In this document: piece after piece, positions 36,932 through 46,703 of the stretch
How the letters are laid out: every line of letters begins with the position of its first letter
Position numbering within the stretch: position 1 is the first letter of the stretch
NCBI GenBank assembly: GCA_002352205.1
Contig: DEHZ01000012.1
Location: forward strand, 62,001 to 126,000
Length of the DNA stretch: 64,000 bases
From: Flavobacterium sp. UBA2787
GTDB lineage: Bacteria; Bacteroidota; Bacteroidia; Flavobacteriales; Flavobacteriaceae
Direction of reading: 5' to 3'
The notes under the pieces: model-generated
What the model was told of the DNA's origin: nothing
Seen by the model: only the letters and a program-made list of their open reading frames with translations
Databases searched by the model: none
Program-made: the position numbers and the translations under genes

Positions 36932-37765
36932 ATGATCCAAATTATAAAATCATACCTTAATTTCCTATGGAACTCCAAAAACCAACACGGAGTTCACTCT
37001 CCATTTGTATTTGATTTGGTGACAAAATGTTTTTATGATAAAACTAAATATCCTGAATATTCCATTTTAAAAGAATACCGAAAATCTCTTTTAGAAAATA
37101 AAAATACGATTGAAGTAACCGATTTTGGTGCCGGTTCAAGAGTTTTTAAATCCAATCAAAGAAAAATTTCTGCTATTGCAAAAAATGCCGGAATTTCTCC
37201 AAAAAGAGCGGAATTGTTATTTAGAATTACGAACTATTTTCAACCGGAAAGTATTTTAGAAATCGGAACTTCGTTGGGATTGGCTACAATTGCTCTTTCA
37301 TTAGGAAGTAAAAATTCGAAAATAATTACGTTAGAAGGATGTCCAAACACATTATCAATAGCAAAAAATAAGTTTCAAGTTTCAAGTTTCAAGTTGAATC
37401 ACGAAAACATTGAATTTATAAATACCGAATTTTCAAATTACCTCAAAAACCTTCAACCCGCAACTCGCAACCCGCAACTAATTTACTTTGACGGAAATCA
37501 TTCTAAAAAAGCAACTTTAACCTACTTTGAACTTTTATTACCAACCATTTCAAACAATTCGGTTTGGATTTTTGATGATATTCATTGGTCAAAAGATATG
37601 GAAGAAGCTTGGGAAATAATTAAAAACCATTCAAAAGTGACCGTTACGATTGATACTTTTCAATGGGGAATCGTTTTTTTCAGAAAAGAACAAGAGAAAG
37701 AACATTTCATCATCAATCCAAATAAAAACATCAGTTCGTATATTTTTGAACGAATTAGGATTTAA
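36932..37765 (+). CDS. class I SAM-dependent methyltransferase
   Basis: This 277-residue methyltransferase has a Rossmann-type SAM-binding site (ILEIGTSLGLATIALSLG, core EIGTSLGLATIA) around residues 108-120. The acidic motif DGNHSKKATLTYFEL and the later IFDDIHWS resemble O-methyltransferase/DUF-type small enzymes. A start at 36923 (TTG) lies within the preceding repeat and is rejected in favour of ATG at 36932. Two in-frame repeat arrays interrupt the coding region at residues about 147-155 (FQVSSFKL) and 173-183 (LQPATRNPQL). The target is unknown. Confidence 0.85.
   Translation: MIQIIKSYLNFLWNSKNQHGVHSPFVFDLVTKCFYDKTKYPEYSILKEYRKSLLENKNTIEVTDFGAGSRVFKSNQRKISAIAKNAGISPKRAELLFRITNYFQPESILEIGTSLGLATIALSLGSKNSKIITLEGCPNTLSIAKNKFQVSSFKLNHENIEFINTEFSNYLKNLQPATRNPQLIYFDGNHSKKATLTYFELLLPTISNNSVWIFDDIHWSKDMEEAWEIIKNHSKVTVTIDTFQWGIVFFRKEQEKEHFIINPNKNISSYIFERIRI
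37370..37396 (+). repeat. heptamer array (AAGTTTC), in frame in the methyltransferase gene
   Basis: Three tandem AAGTTTC units plus a partial fourth code FQVSSFKL. It is the same array type as in the radical SAM gene at 12191, in the opposite orientation. Confidence 0.85.
37451..37479 (+). repeat. heptamer array (CAACCCG), in frame in the methyltransferase gene
   Basis: Units CAACCCG, CAACTCG, CAACCCG and CAACT code QPATRNPQL. The reverse-complement form occurs in the glycosyltransferase gene at 33334. Confidence 0.85.
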
Positions 37766-37838
37766 TTTGTAACAAAGTCCGTTTTTTTTCTACTTATAAG
37801 AAAATTACAATATCCGATTTCTAAATTCTCAATTAACT

Positions 37839-38528
37839 ATGGCAAATCCATTAATCAAAATAACCGATCTAAAACGAAATTTTATTTTAGGAAGTGAAAC
37901 CATTTATGTTCTAAAAGGTATCGATTTAGAAATTAATAAAGGTGAATATGTGGCTTTGATGGGTCCGTCGGGATCAGGAAAATCAACTTTGATGAACCTT
38001 TTGGGTTGTTTGGATACGCCAACATCCGGAACGTATATTTTGAATGGAAAAGACGTAAGTCAAATGCACGATGATGAGTTAGCCGAAATCAGAAATAAAG
38101 AAATTGGATTCGTATTTCAAACGTTCAATTTAATGCCGAGAACGACTGCTTTGGACAATGTAGCTTTACCAATGGTTTACGCTGGTTACTCAAAATCGGA
38201 ACGAAATGTACGAGCAACAGAAGTGCTCACGCAAGTGGGATTAGCCGATAGAATGGATCATAAACCCAACGAACTTTCGGGTGGTCAACGTCAACGTGTG
38301 GCAGTTGGAAGAGCATTGGTAAACAAACCTTCTATAATTTTGGCGGATGAGCCAACCGGAAATTTAGATTCCAAAACATCCGAAGAAATCATGGCTTTGT
38401 TTGGCGAAATTCATAAAAACGGAAACACTGTAATTTTAGTAACGCACGAAGAAGAAATTGCAGCCTATGCACACCGAATTATTCGTTTGCGAGACGGAAT
38501 TATTGAGAAAGACGAGCGGATAAAATAA
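37839..38528 (+). CDS. ABC transporter ATP-binding protein (LolD/MacB type)
   Basis: This 229-residue ATPase has Walker [13 protein letters not shown] (residues about 43-54), Q loop, signature [14 protein letters not shown] and Walker [15 protein letters not shown]. It resembles the LolD/MacB/FtsE group that powers FtsX-like permeases for lipoprotein release or efflux. No permease is adjacent. The next gene is a small membrane protein. The start ATG lies 73 bases after the methyltransferase stop. Confidence 0.92.
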   Translation: MANPLIKITDLKRNFILGSETIYVLKGIDLEINKGEYVALMGPSGSGKSTLMNLLGCLDTPTSGTYILNGKDVSQMHDDELAEIRNKEIGFVFQTFNLMPRTTALDNVALPMVYAGYSKSERNVRATEVLTQVGLADRMDHKPNELSGGQRQRVAVGRALVNKPSIILADEPTGNLDSKTSEEIMALFGEIHKNGNTVILVTHEEEIAAYAHRIIRLRDGIIEKDERIK

Positions 38529-38563
38529 ACAATTTGTAACTTTGTTCTATAAGTTTTACAAAT

Positions 38564-38698
38564 ATGAAAACCCTTATTATCGTCATGATTATTCTTTTTG
38601 TGGCCGTTATTATTGTCACAAGAATGGCTAACAAACAAAGAGGAAATCGAAGAAATCGAAGCTTCAAAACCAATTATTATTCCAAAAAGAAAAAATAA
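38564..38698 (+). CDS. 44-residue single-pass membrane protein
   Basis: A short frame starts MKTLIIVMIILFVAVIIVTR, a clear transmembrane helix, and ends in a basic tail with a run of four Lys. It lies 35 bases after the ABC ATPase and ends 4 bases before the ATP-grasp ATG. From about 38610 the next reading frame looks more protein-like (KEEIEEIEASKPIIIPKR) and runs without a stop into the ATP-grasp gene. A frameshift in this small gene, or an alternative fused product, is therefore possible. Confidence 0.55.
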   Translation: MKTLIIVMIILFVAVIIVTRMANKQRGNRRNRSFKTNYYSKKKK

Positions 38699-38702
38699 TC
38701 TG

Positions 38703-39572
38703 ATGAAAATTGGAATACTTACCTGTACCCGATTACCTGAACTTTTAGAATCGGATCAAAAATTAATTCCGCTTTTTGCTCAACATTCTATTCATGCAAA
38801 AGCCGTGATTTGGGATGATGAATTAGTTGATTGGACTGAATTTGATTACCTTATTTTCAGAAATACATGGGATTATTATCAAAAAGAAATTGCGTTTAAT
38901 TTATGGTTGGATAAAATTGAATCGTTAGGTATTAAAACACTCAATCCGATTTCTATCATCAAAAAAAACAAGCATAAATTTTATTTAAAAGAATTAGAAA
39001 AAGAAGGAATTTCAATACTTCCGACAATCTTTTTAGAAAAAAATTCAACTTCAAATTTACGAGATTTAATTCCTGAAAGTTGGGAGAAAATTGTCATTAA
39101 ACCTGCATTTTCAGCCGGAAGTTATTTGACGAAATTAATTGACTTAAGTGAATTAGAATCCATCCAAACAGAATTCAAACAACATTTTGAAACCAAAGAT
39201 TTTCTTTTACAAGAATTTCGTCCGGAAATAAAAGAATTGGGCGAAACATCCTTCATCTTTTTTGATGGAAAATTTTCACACGCTGTCAACAAAAAACCAG
39301 TCGAAAATGACTTTAGAGTTCAAATTCAATACGGTGGAAAATATACTTTAATTCAACCCAACGATGATTTATTGCAACAAGCTGAATTAGTTTTATCAAA
39401 AATTCCTGAAAAATTGCTTTATGCTCGAGTTGATGGAATTGTCATCGATAATAAACTTCATTTAATGGAAATCGAACTAATTGAACCCGATTTGTATTTT
39501 GATTTGGCCGATGGAGCAAGAGAGAGATTTGTTGAAGCTTTTTTAAGAGTTACTGAGTCGCTGAAATACTGA
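38703..39572 (+). CDS. ATP-grasp domain protein
   Basis: This 289-residue protein, started at the ATG at 38703 (MKIGILTCTRLPELL), has an ATP-grasp fold like glutathione-synthetase or RimK relatives. Visible elements include KHKFYLKELEKEGISILPT, WEKIVIKPAFSAGSYL, EFRPEIKELGETSFIF and a metal-binding LMEIELIEPDLYFDLADGA (core EIELIEPDLYF). The substrate is not known. The last residues (VTESLKY) and the stop codon come from an octamer-like repeat array. An extension to 38598 is in frame but overlaps the small membrane gene. Confidence 0.85.
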   Translation: MKIGILTCTRLPELLESDQKLIPLFAQHSIHAKAVIWDDELVDWTEFDYLIFRNTWDYYQKEIAFNLWLDKIESLGIKTLNPISIIKKNKHKFYLKELEKEGISILPTIFLEKNSTSNLRDLIPESWEKIVIKPAFSAGSYLTKLIDLSELESIQTEFKQHFETKDFLLQEFRPEIKELGETSFIFFDGKFSHAVNKKPVENDFRVQIQYGGKYTLIQPNDDLLQQAELVLSKIPEKLLYARVDGIVIDNKLHLMEIELIEPDLYFDLADGARERFVEAFLRVTESLKY

Positions 39573-39582
39573 GCGACTGAGT
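39541..39582 (+). repeat. octamer array spanning the ATP-grasp stop codon
   Basis: Units ACTGAGTC, GCTGAAAT, ACTGAGCG and ACTGAGTA run across the stop codon of the ATP-grasp gene, so the C-terminal residues VTESLKY are coded by the repeat. Confidence 0.75.
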
Positions 39583-39614
39583 AAAAAAAACTTCGTAAAT
39601 TAGCAAAATAAAAA

Positions 39615-39650
39615 CTCAGTTACTTAGCAACTCAGAACCTCAGCTACTCA
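39615..39650 (+). repeat. octamer array before the adenosyltransferase gene
   Basis: Units CTCAGTTA, CTTAGCAA, CTCAGAAC, CTCAGCTA and CTCAAAA lie within the 81-base gap ahead of the cobalamin adenosyltransferase start. They are in inverse orientation to the array at 39541. Confidence 0.75.
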
Positions 39651-39653
39651 AAA

Positions 39654-40223
39654 ATGAAAATATACACAAAAACCGGCGACAGCGGAACCACAGCACTTTT
39701 TGGCGGAACACGCGTTCCCAAACACCACATTCGTATTGAAAGTTACGGAACGGTGGACGAATTGAATTCGCACATCGGATTAATTCGAGACCAAAACATC
39801 AATCAATTATACAAAAATGTTTTAATTGAAGTGCAAGACCGACTTTTTACTGTTGGAGCCATTTTAGCCACGCCTCCGGAAAAAGAAGTTTTAAAAAATG
39901 GTCAACCGCGTTTAAACATTAATCGAATTTCGGAAGAAGACATTCAATTATTGGAAAATGAAATTGATACAATGAACGATGCGTTGCCTCCGATGACTCA
40001 TTTTGTACTTCCGGGCGGACACACTACTGTGTCATATTGTCATATTGCTCGTTGTGTTTGTCGAAGAGCAGAACGTCTATCGGTGCATCTTCACGAGTTA
40101 GAACCGACAGATGAGCAGGTTTTAAAATACTTAAACCGACTTTCTGACTACCTTTTTGTGCTGGCACGAAAGTTGTCATTTGACCTGCAAGCGGATGAAG
40201 TAAAATGGATTCCGAGGAAGTAG
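39654..40223 (+). CDS. cob(I)alamin adenosyltransferase, PduO type
   Basis: This 189-residue enzyme adenosylates cob(I)alamin to make the coenzyme B12 needed by methylmalonyl-CoA mutase. The N terminus MKIYTKTGDSGTTALFGGTR is the PduO hallmark. The ATP-binding HYxxARC-like part is CHIARCVCRRAERLSV with the conserved RxxCRRAER. The last helices contain LNRLSDYLFVLARKL. It pairs logically with the meaB gene and the carboxylase operon elsewhere in the window. It is a separate transcript from the ATP-grasp gene only if a promoter exists in the gap; none was clear. Confidence 0.95.
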   Translation: MKIYTKTGDSGTTALFGGTRVPKHHIRIESYGTVDELNSHIGLIRDQNINQLYKNVLIEVQDRLFTVGAILATPPEKEVLKNGQPRLNINRISEEDIQLLENEIDTMNDALPPMTHFVLPGGHTTVSYCHIARCVCRRAERLSVHLHELEPTDEQVLKYLNRLSDYLFVLARKLSFDLQADEVKWIPRK

Positions 40224-40290
40224 TAAGAAGTTGTCGGTTGTCAGTTTTCTGTTGAATACTGAGCTTTAAAAACTGAATACTGAACACTAT
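40224..40290 (+). repeat. degenerate repeat array after the adenosyltransferase stop
   Basis: Units such as TTGTCGGTTGTCAGTTTTCT, then TACTGAGC, ACTGAATACTGAACACT follow within five bases of the TAG. The array is degenerate; the unit length is 6-8 bases and not constant. Confidence 0.5.
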
Positions 40291-40409
40291 TTTAACCACG
40301 TTCTTACCTTTAAAAAAGTAAAAAAAATACTTTTTGGTAAAATAAATCACTTTTTACTTGACTATGTCTGTAGAAAATTTATTTTTGCATAAAATTAAAT
40401 CGATAGAAG

Positions 40410-40631
40410 ATGTATTGGACATTAGAATTAGCATCCTATTTAAGCGATGCACCGTGGCCAGCCACCAAAGATGAGCTTATTGACTATGCCATCAGAACGG
40501 GAGCTCCCCTCGAAGTAGTGGAAAACCTTCAATCTATAGAAGACGAAGGCGAAATTTACGAATCGATGGAGGAAATTTGGCCGGATTATCCTACAGACGA
40601 AGATTATCTTTGGAACGAGGACGAATATTAA
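40410..40631 (+). CDS. DUF2795 small acidic protein
   Basis: This 73-residue protein begins MYWTLELASYLSDAPWPATK, matching DUF2795, a short domain with unknown role in Bacteroidota. The conserved DAPWPATKDELIDYAIRTGAP is followed by an acidic C terminus. It lies upstream of secA with a -7 box between them. The role is unknown. Confidence 0.9.
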   Translation: MYWTLELASYLSDAPWPATKDELIDYAIRTGAPLEVVENLQSIEDEGEIYESMEEIWPDYPTDEDYLWNEDEY

Positions 40632-40683
40632 TCAAAAATAAAAAACACCAGAAAGAAGTCTCACACGAGGCTTTTTTTTTGTG

Positions 40684-40691
40684 TAAATTTG
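40684..40691 (+). promoter_or_regulatory. -7 box of the secA promoter
   Basis: TAAATTTG matches TAnnTTTG and lies 23 bases before the secA ATG. The preceding T-rich stretch has no clear -33 TTG. Confidence 0.45.
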
Positions 40692-40713
40692 CACATTTAA
40701 AAAAACAACCATT

Positions 40714-43700
40714 ATGAGTTTCATTAATAGTATTCTTAAAGCATTTGTGGGCGACAAATCCGAAAAAGATGTCAAAGCAATACAACCTCTTATTACTAAA
40801 GTAAAATCGTTTGAAAGCAGTCTTTCATCTCTTTCCAATGATGAATTGCGTGCTAAAACTGCTTATTTCAAAGAAAAAATAAAGCAAGCTCGTGCAGAAA
40901 AAGATGCAAAAATTGCTACACTAAAAGCTGAAGTGGATCAAATTTCGGATATTGATAAAAGAGAAGACATTTATCTTTCTATCGATGCTTTGGAGAAAGA
41001 AGCTTATGAAATTTCAGAAAAAACATTAAATGATATTCTTCCTGAAGCGTTTGCTGTGGTAAAAGAAACAGCAAGACGTTTTAAAGACAATACCAACATT
41101 AAGGTAAAAGCAACACCGAAAGACATTGAACTTTCGGCTACAAAATCCTATATTTCTATTGAAGGTGATAATGCTATCTGGGCAAATTCTTGGAATGCTG
41201 CCGGAAAAGAAATCACTTGGGATATGATTCACTACGACGTTCAGTTGATTGGTGGAGTTGTATTGCATCAAGGAAAAATTGCTGAGATGCAAACCGGTGA
41301 AGGAAAAACGTTGGTGGCTACTCTTCCTCTCTATTTGAATGCGTTAACAGGAAACGGCGTGCATTTGGTTACTGTGAATGATTACTTGGCAAAACGTGAC
41401 AGCACTTGGAAAGCTCCTTTATTTGAATTTCACGGTATAACTGTTGATTGTATTGATAATCATCAACCAAACACGGATGCGAGAAGAAAAGCGTACGAAG
41501 CAGATATTACATATGGTACAAATAACGAATTTGGTTTTGATTATTTGAGAGATAACATGGCTCATTCGCCAAATGATTTGGTGCAACGTAAACACAATTT
41601 TGCTATTGTGGATGAGGTCGATTCGGTTTTGATTGATGATGCAAGAACACCATTAATTATTTCAGGTCCGGTTCCGCAAGGTGACAGACACGAGTTTAAT
41701 GAATTGAAGCCTAAAGTTGATAATTTAGTTAATTTACAACGAAATTTAGCTACCGGATTTTTAACCGAAGCTAAACGTTTAATCAAAGAAGGAAACACCA
41801 AAGACGGCGGATTTCAATTGTTGAGAGCTTACCGTTCGATGCCGAAAAATAAAGCATTGATTAAATTTTTGAGTGAAGAAGGTATCAAACAATTACTTCA
41901 AAAAACGGAGAATCAATATATGCAAGACAACAACCGCGAAATGCCAAAAGTGGATGAAGCGTTGTATTTTGTTATCGAAGAAAAAAACAATCAAGTTGAA
42001 TTAACCGATAATGGTGTGAAATTTTTATCACAAGATACCGATGAAAATTTCTTCGTTTTGCCGGATATTGGTTATGAAATTGCCCGAATTGAAAAAATGA
42101 ATTTGGCTAAAGATGCTGAAGCCGAAGAAAAAGAGAAATTGTTTCAGGATTTTTCGATTAAATCGGAACGTATTCACACCTTGACTCAATTATTGAAAGC
42201 CTATACCCTTTTTGAAAAAGATGTGGAATATGTAATCATGGAAGATAAAATCATGATTGTAGATGAGCAAACCGGTCGTATTATGGATGGTCGTCGTTAT
42301 TCTGACGGATTACACCAAGCGATTGAAGCCAAAGAAAATGTAAAAATTGAAGCAGCAACGCAAACTTTTGCAACGGTTACACTTCAAAATTATTTCCGTA
42401 TGTACAGCAAATTAGCGGGTATGACGGGAACGGCTGTAACAGAAGCGGGTGAACTTTGGCAAATTTATAAATTGGATGTGGTGGAAATTCCAACCAATCG
42501 TCCGATGGCAAGAAAAGATCAAGAAGATTTAATTTATAAAACTACCCGAGAAAAATTTAATGCGGTCATTGAAGATGTAACCAAATTATCCTTAGCCGGA
42601 AGACCGGTTTTGATTGGAACAACTTCAGTTGAAATTTCAGAATTATTGAGTAGAATGTTGAAGATGAGAAACATTCCACACAACGTTTTGAATGCAAAAA
42701 TGCATAAAAGAGAAGCTGAGATTGTTGCCGAAGCAGGAAAAGCCGGAATCGTAACCATTGCAACCAATATGGCCGGTCGTGGAACGGATATTAAACTTAG
42801 TCCGGAAGTAAAAGCCGCAGGAGGTTTAGCAATCATCGGAACAGAACGTCACGATTCTCGTCGTGTTGACAGACAGTTGCGAGGTCGTGCCGGTCGTCAA
42901 GGAGATCCGGGAAGTTCGCAGTTTTATGTTTCGTTGGAAGATAATTTAATGCGTTTATTTGGTTCGGAAAGAGTGGCCAAAGTAATGGATAGAATGGGAT
43001 TGAAAGAAGGTGAAGTGATTCAACATTCTATGATGACCAAATCCATCGAAAGAGCTCAGAAAAAAGTAGAGGAAAATAACTTTGGTGTTCGTAAACGTTT
43101 GTTGGAATATGATGATGTTATGAATTCGCAACGTGAAGTGGTATACAAACGTAGAAGACACGCTTTACACGGTGAACGTTTGAAAGTGGATATTGCGAAT
43201 ATGCTTTATGATACGTGTGAAAACATCACTAACGAAAATAAAGCCGTAGTTAATTTCAAAAATTTTGAATTTGAATTAATTCGTTATTTTTCAATTACTT
43301 CTCCAATTACCGAAAGTGAGTTTAACAAACTCACGGAAATGGAAATTACCGGAAAAATCTACAAAGCAGCTTTAGCGTATTATCACGAAAAAAATGCCAG
43401 AGATGCCAGAGAAGCTTTCCCAATCATAAAAGATGTTTTTGAAAATCCGAATAACCAATATGAGCGAATCGTCGTTCCGTTTAGTGATGGTCAAAAAACA
43501 TTGAATGTGGTTACGAATCTTAAAAAAGCATACGAAACAGAAGGAAAACAATTGGTTGCCGATTTTGAAAAAAACATCACGTTAGCTATTGTTGATGAAG
43601 CTTGGAAGAAACACCTTCGTAAAATGGACGAATTGAAACAATCGGTTCAATTGGCTGTTCACGAGCAAAAAGATCCGTTATTAATTTATAAATTTGAAGC

Positions 43701-44064
43701 GTTTAACTTGTTCAGAGCGATGTTGGACAAAGTGAATAAAGAAGTGATTTCATTCCTTTTCAAAGGTGATTTACCAAATCAAAATACTGCCAATATTCAG
43801 GAAGCAAAAGAAGTTCGTCAGAAAGAAAATTATAAAACTTCGAAAGATGAAATTCCAAACAGTGATTCATTAACAGCTCAAAATCGTGAAGCGGGACAAA
43901 CGCAACGTCAACCAATTACGGAAACGATTGTTCGTGAAACTCCAAAAATCAATCGAAATGACACCGTTACATTAAAACATGTAATGAGCGGAAAAACAGA
44001 AACAATGAAATACAAAAAAGCCGAAAGCATGATTGCAAGCGGCGAATGGGTTTTGGTTCATTAG
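40714..44064 (+). CDS. secA: preprotein translocase ATPase SecA
   Basis: SecA drives Sec-dependent export using ATP. The 1116 residues are the long Bacteroidota form. Walker A MQTGEGKT is at about 191-198, [19 protein letters not shown] in the 299-317 region, and [11 protein letters not shown] with [10 protein letters not shown] in motor domain 2. The C terminus ends in [20 protein letters not shown], without the CxCxSGxxxxxCHG zinc motif. Such zinc-free tails occur in flavobacterial SecA. A large insertion compared with the E. coli length of about 900 is seen in the region after Walker B. Confidence 0.97.
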   Translation: MSFINSILKAFVGDKSEKDVKAIQPLITKVKSFESSLSSLSNDELRAKTAYFKEKIKQARAEKDAKIATLKAEVDQISDIDKREDIYLSIDALEKEAYEISEKTLNDILPEAFAVVKETARRFKDNTNIKVKATPKDIELSATKSYISIEGDNAIWANSWNAAGKEITWDMIHYDVQLIGGVVLHQGKIAEMQTGEGKTLVATLPLYLNALTGNGVHLVTVNDYLAKRDSTWKAPLFEFHGITVDCIDNHQPNTDARRKAYEADITYGTNNEFGFDYLRDNMAHSPNDLVQRKHNFAIVDEVDSVLIDDARTPLIISGPVPQGDRHEFNELKPKVDNLVNLQRNLATGFLTEAKRLIKEGNTKDGGFQLLRAYRSMPKNKALIKFLSEEGIKQLLQKTENQYMQDNNREMPKVDEALYFVIEEKNNQVELTDNGVKFLSQDTDENFFVLPDIGYEIARIEKMNLAKDAEAEEKEKLFQDFSIKSERIHTLTQLLKAYTLFEKDVEYVIMEDKIMIVDEQTGRIMDGRRYSDGLHQAIEAKENVKIEAATQTFATVTLQNYFRMYSKLAGMTGTAVTEAGELWQIYKLDVVEIPTNRPMARKDQEDLIYKTTREKFNAVIEDVTKLSLAGRPVLIGTTSVEISELLSRMLKMRNIPHNVLNAKMHKREAEIVAEAGKAGIVTIATNMAGRGTDIKLSPEVKAAGGLAIIGTERHDSRRVDRQLRGRAGRQGDPGSSQFYVSLEDNLMRLFGSERVAKVMDRMGLKEGEVIQHSMMTKSIERAQKKVEENNFGVRKRLLEYDDVMNSQREVVYKRRRHALHGERLKVDIANMLYDTCENITNENKAVVNFKNFEFELIRYFSITSPITESEFNKLTEMEITGKIYKAALAYYHEKNARDAREAFPIIKDVFENPNNQYERIVVPFSDGQKTLNVVTNLKKAYETEGKQLVADFEKNITLAIVDEAWKKHLRKMDELKQSVQLAVHEQKDPLLIYKFEAFNLFRAMLDKVNKEVISFLFKGDLPNQNTANIQEAKEVRQKENYKTSKDEIPNSDSLTAQNREAGQTQRQPITETIVRETPKINRNDTVTLKHVMSGKTETMKYKKAESMIASGEWVLVH

Positions 44065-44084
44065 AAATCATAAATAAATAAATT

Positions 44085-44122
44085 TAAATCCTCATTAGTA
44101 TAAAACTTTTGAGGATTTTTTT
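44085..44122 (+). terminator. terminator after secA
   Basis: AAATCCTCA and TGAGGATTTTTTTA form a 8-bp stem across a 14-base loop, ending in a T run, about 21 bases after the secA stop. Confidence 0.75.
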
Positions 44123-44148
44123 ATTTTATAAATATTTTCATGTGTGAA

Positions 44149-44177
44149 TTATATAACGTTTTGCGATAGTTGTATAA
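44149..44177. promoter_or_regulatory. inverted repeat upstream of the mla operon
   Basis: TTATATAAC at 44149-44157 and GTTGTATAA at 44169-44177 pair with one mismatch, a possible operator. The region to 44293 shows no clear Bacteroidota -7 box at the usual spacing. Confidence 0.35.
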
Positions 44178-44293
44178 CATAATTTTTTCTCAAAAATAGA
44201 AATTTGTAGATTATAAGGAAAATTGTTCTACCTTACTTTTCTTTTACGAAAGAACAATAGCAATACTCTAAATAATTAACCGGTTAATTTATT

Positions 44294-45139
44294 ATGAAAA
44301 AATTCTCCAATTTAAAAATTATACCGTCGGTTAATAAAACCAAAGAACAAATCATCAAATTGAGTGATAAAACACTTCATAAGAAAGAAGAGGCAAATTC
44401 GTTTTTAACAAAAACTGCTGATGTAACGTTGTTCATTACACAAATTTTCAAAGAAACATTTTCTCGGGATTTTGAGTTCAGAGAATTTTTGAAACAATGT
44501 TATCAAATTGGCTATAAAACGTTGCCGCTGATTTCGATTACTGGTACTATTATGGGATTGGTTCTTACAATCCAATCACGACCTGTTTTGATAAAATTTG
44601 GTGCAGAAACAATGTTACCCAGTATGGTTGCTCTTTCCATAATTAGGGAAATGGGTCCGGTCATCACCGCATTAATTTGTGCCGGAAAAATTGGTTCAGG
44701 AATTGGAGCAGAATTAGGTTCGATGAAAGTAACCGAGCAAATTGATGCCATGGAAGTTTCATCTACCAACCCGATACGATTTTTGATTGTTACTCGTGTA
44801 TTGGCAACAACATTAATGATACCAATACTGGTTTTATATGCAGATGGTTTAGGGATTCTAGGCAGTTGGATGGGAGCAAATATTAAAGGTGATGTTTCGT
44901 TTGTGCTATTCTTTTCACAAGCTTTCAAACCAGTTGAATTTATTGACTTTTTCCCAGCTTTAATCAAAACTTTCTTTTTTGGAGCAGCTATTGGATTAGT
45001 TGGTTGTTATAAAGGTTTTCATGCCGGAAGAGGAACGGAAAGTGTTGGAAAAGCAGCTAATTCTGCAGTAGTTTTAGCTTCATTATTAGTGATTATAATC
45101 GATATGATTGCAGTTCAAATTACAGATATGTTTATATGA
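44294..45139 (+). CDS. mlaE: MlaE family ABC permease
   Basis: This 281-residue permease belongs to the MlaE/YrbE family of phospholipid transport systems and has five or six transmembrane segments. The conserved motif of the first half is GTIMGLVLTIQSRPVLIKFG, and EMGPVITALICAGKIGSGIGAELGSMKVTEQIDA (core PVITALICAGKIGSGIG) is the family's central element. The next gene, an ATPase, starts within the last 4 bases. Together with mlaD it forms an importer or exporter of lipids at the inner membrane. Confidence 0.93.
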   Translation: MKKFSNLKIIPSVNKTKEQIIKLSDKTLHKKEEANSFLTKTADVTLFITQIFKETFSRDFEFREFLKQCYQIGYKTLPLISITGTIMGLVLTIQSRPVLIKFGAETMLPSMVALSIIREMGPVITALICAGKIGSGIGAELGSMKVTEQIDAMEVSSTNPIRFLIVTRVLATTLMIPILVLYADGLGILGSWMGANIKGDVSFVLFFSQAFKPVEFIDFFPALIKTFFFGAAIGLVGCYKGFHAGRGTESVGKAANSAVVLASLLVIIIDMIAVQITDMFI

Positions 45140-45885
45140 TGACCGATCAAACAAATAGAAAAAAAGTGGTTGAGATAACCAATCTTAAAAAATCATTTGG
45201 CAATCAGGTGATTTTAAAAGATGTTACTTTATCGTTATTCGAAGGAGAAAATTTAGTTGTTCTGGGAAAATCCGGTACAGGAAAATCGGTTTTAATTAAA
45301 TGCTTGGTGGGATTATTGCCAACAGACAGCGGAACAATTTCGGTTTTTGATGAAAACATGACAGCTGCTTCGGGAAAAGAATTAGCTTCTATCAGAGAAA
45401 AAATGGGATTTCTTTTTCAAAGTGGAGCTTTGTATGATTCGATGACGGTGAGACAAAACATTGAATTTCCGCTACGACGGATAAAAAAAGACCTAACCGA
45501 ACAACAAATTGATGAAAAAGTAAAAGAAGTTTTGGAAAATGTTGGCTTAGCCGATTCAATTGACAAAATGCCTTCTGAGCTTTCGGGTGGAATGCGAAAA
45601 AGAATCAGTTTGGCTCGCACACTTGTGATTGATCCCAAAATAATGTTATACGATGAACCAACAACCGGACTTGATCCGATTACATCAAATGAAATTAGTT
45701 TACTTATTTTAGAAATTCAAAAAAAATATAAAACATCATCTATCATTATTACACACGATATCAAATGTGCTCAAAAAACAGCCAACCGGATTATTATGTT
45801 AGACGAAGGATTAATTTATAAAGAAGGAAGTTTAGAAGAATTCGAAACATCAACAGATACAACATTACAATCATTTTTTAATTAA
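45136..45885 (+). CDS. mlaF: MlaF family ABC transporter ATPase
   Basis: This 249-residue ATPase has Walker A GKSGTGKSVLIKCLVG, Q loop, signature LSGGMRKRISLARTL and Walker B IMLYDEPTTGLDPITS. The extended signature and DEPTTGLDP fit the MlaF family. It overlaps mlaE by 4 bases and precedes mlaD by 6 bases. It should energise lipid movement by the MlaE/MlaD complex. Confidence 0.94.
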   Translation: MMTDQTNRKKVVEITNLKKSFGNQVILKDVTLSLFEGENLVVLGKSGTGKSVLIKCLVGLLPTDSGTISVFDENMTAASGKELASIREKMGFLFQSGALYDSMTVRQNIEFPLRRIKKDLTEQQIDEKVKEVLENVGLADSIDKMPSELSGGMRKRISLARTLVIDPKIMLYDEPTTGLDPITSNEISLLILEIQKKYKTSSIIITHDIKCAQKTANRIIMLDEGLIYKEGSLEEFETSTDTTLQSFFN

Positions 45886-45891
45886 AAAAAT

Positions 45892-46659
45892 ATGGAAACT
45901 CATTCTCAAAATTTCAAAATTAGACTCGGGATATTCGTAGCCGGAGGTATAGCATTATTTGTTTTTGCAATATTTATTATTGGAAAGCAAAAGAACTTAT
46001 TCAATCCGGTATATTCTCTTACCACCACTTTTTATAATGTGAGCGGATTGCAAGTTGGAAATAAAATTCGTTTTTCAGGAATTGATGTAGGAACGGTTGA
46101 TAATATTCAAATTATAAATGATTCTACCGTTAAAGTGAATCTATTTATCCGAAAAGAGGTTCAGAAATTCATTAAAACCAATAGCGAAGTTGCCATTGCT
46201 TCAGAAGGATTAATTGGTGATAAAATGCTTCAAATCACCCAAGGAACCTACAATGCTTCGTATGCAAAAGACGGTCAATATTTAAAATCTGTTGAACCGG
46301 TTGAAATTGATGCAATTATGGCTAGTTTACAATCTACAGCGGATAATGCGGAAATAATTTCAGATGAATTGGCAGACATTATGATTAATATCAATAGTGG
46401 TGAAGGAACGCTTGGTAGATTAATTAAAGATACGGTTATTGCTGAAAATTTAAGTCAGACAATGGTTAATCTTAAACGAAGTTCTAAAGGTTTGAACGAA
46501 AATATGGAAGCCGCTAAAGAAAATTTTCTATTGAGAGGTTATTTTAACCGAAAAGAAAAAGCAGAATTAAAGGCCAAGAAAAAAGCGGAAGAGAAAAGAG
46601 AAAAAATCAGAAAAGAAGAAGAACGAAAAGCTGAAGAAGCAAAAAAGAAGAAAAACTAA
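45892..46659 (+). CDS. mlaD: MCE domain protein MlaD-like
   Basis: This 255-residue protein carries one N-terminal transmembrane helix (IRLGIFVAGGIALFVFAIFI) and an MCE domain with TTFYNVSGLQVGNKIRFSGI at about 43-62. The C-terminal 40 residues are a Lys/Glu-rich coiled tail (KAEEKREKIRKEEERKAEE), which is unusual in length. It is the substrate-binding component of the MlaE-MlaF transporter. Confidence 0.92.
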   Translation: METHSQNFKIRLGIFVAGGIALFVFAIFIIGKQKNLFNPVYSLTTTFYNVSGLQVGNKIRFSGIDVGTVDNIQIINDSTVKVNLFIRKEVQKFIKTNSEVAIASEGLIGDKMLQITQGTYNASYAKDGQYLKSVEPVEIDAIMASLQSTADNAEIISDELADIMININSGEGTLGRLIKDTVIAENLSQTMVNLKRSSKGLNENMEAAKENFLLRGYFNRKEKAELKAKKKAEEKREKIRKEEERKAEEAKKKKN

Positions 46660-46703
46660 TTTTAGATATCTGAAAGATTTATATTTTTGATAAAAAAATA
46701 CGT

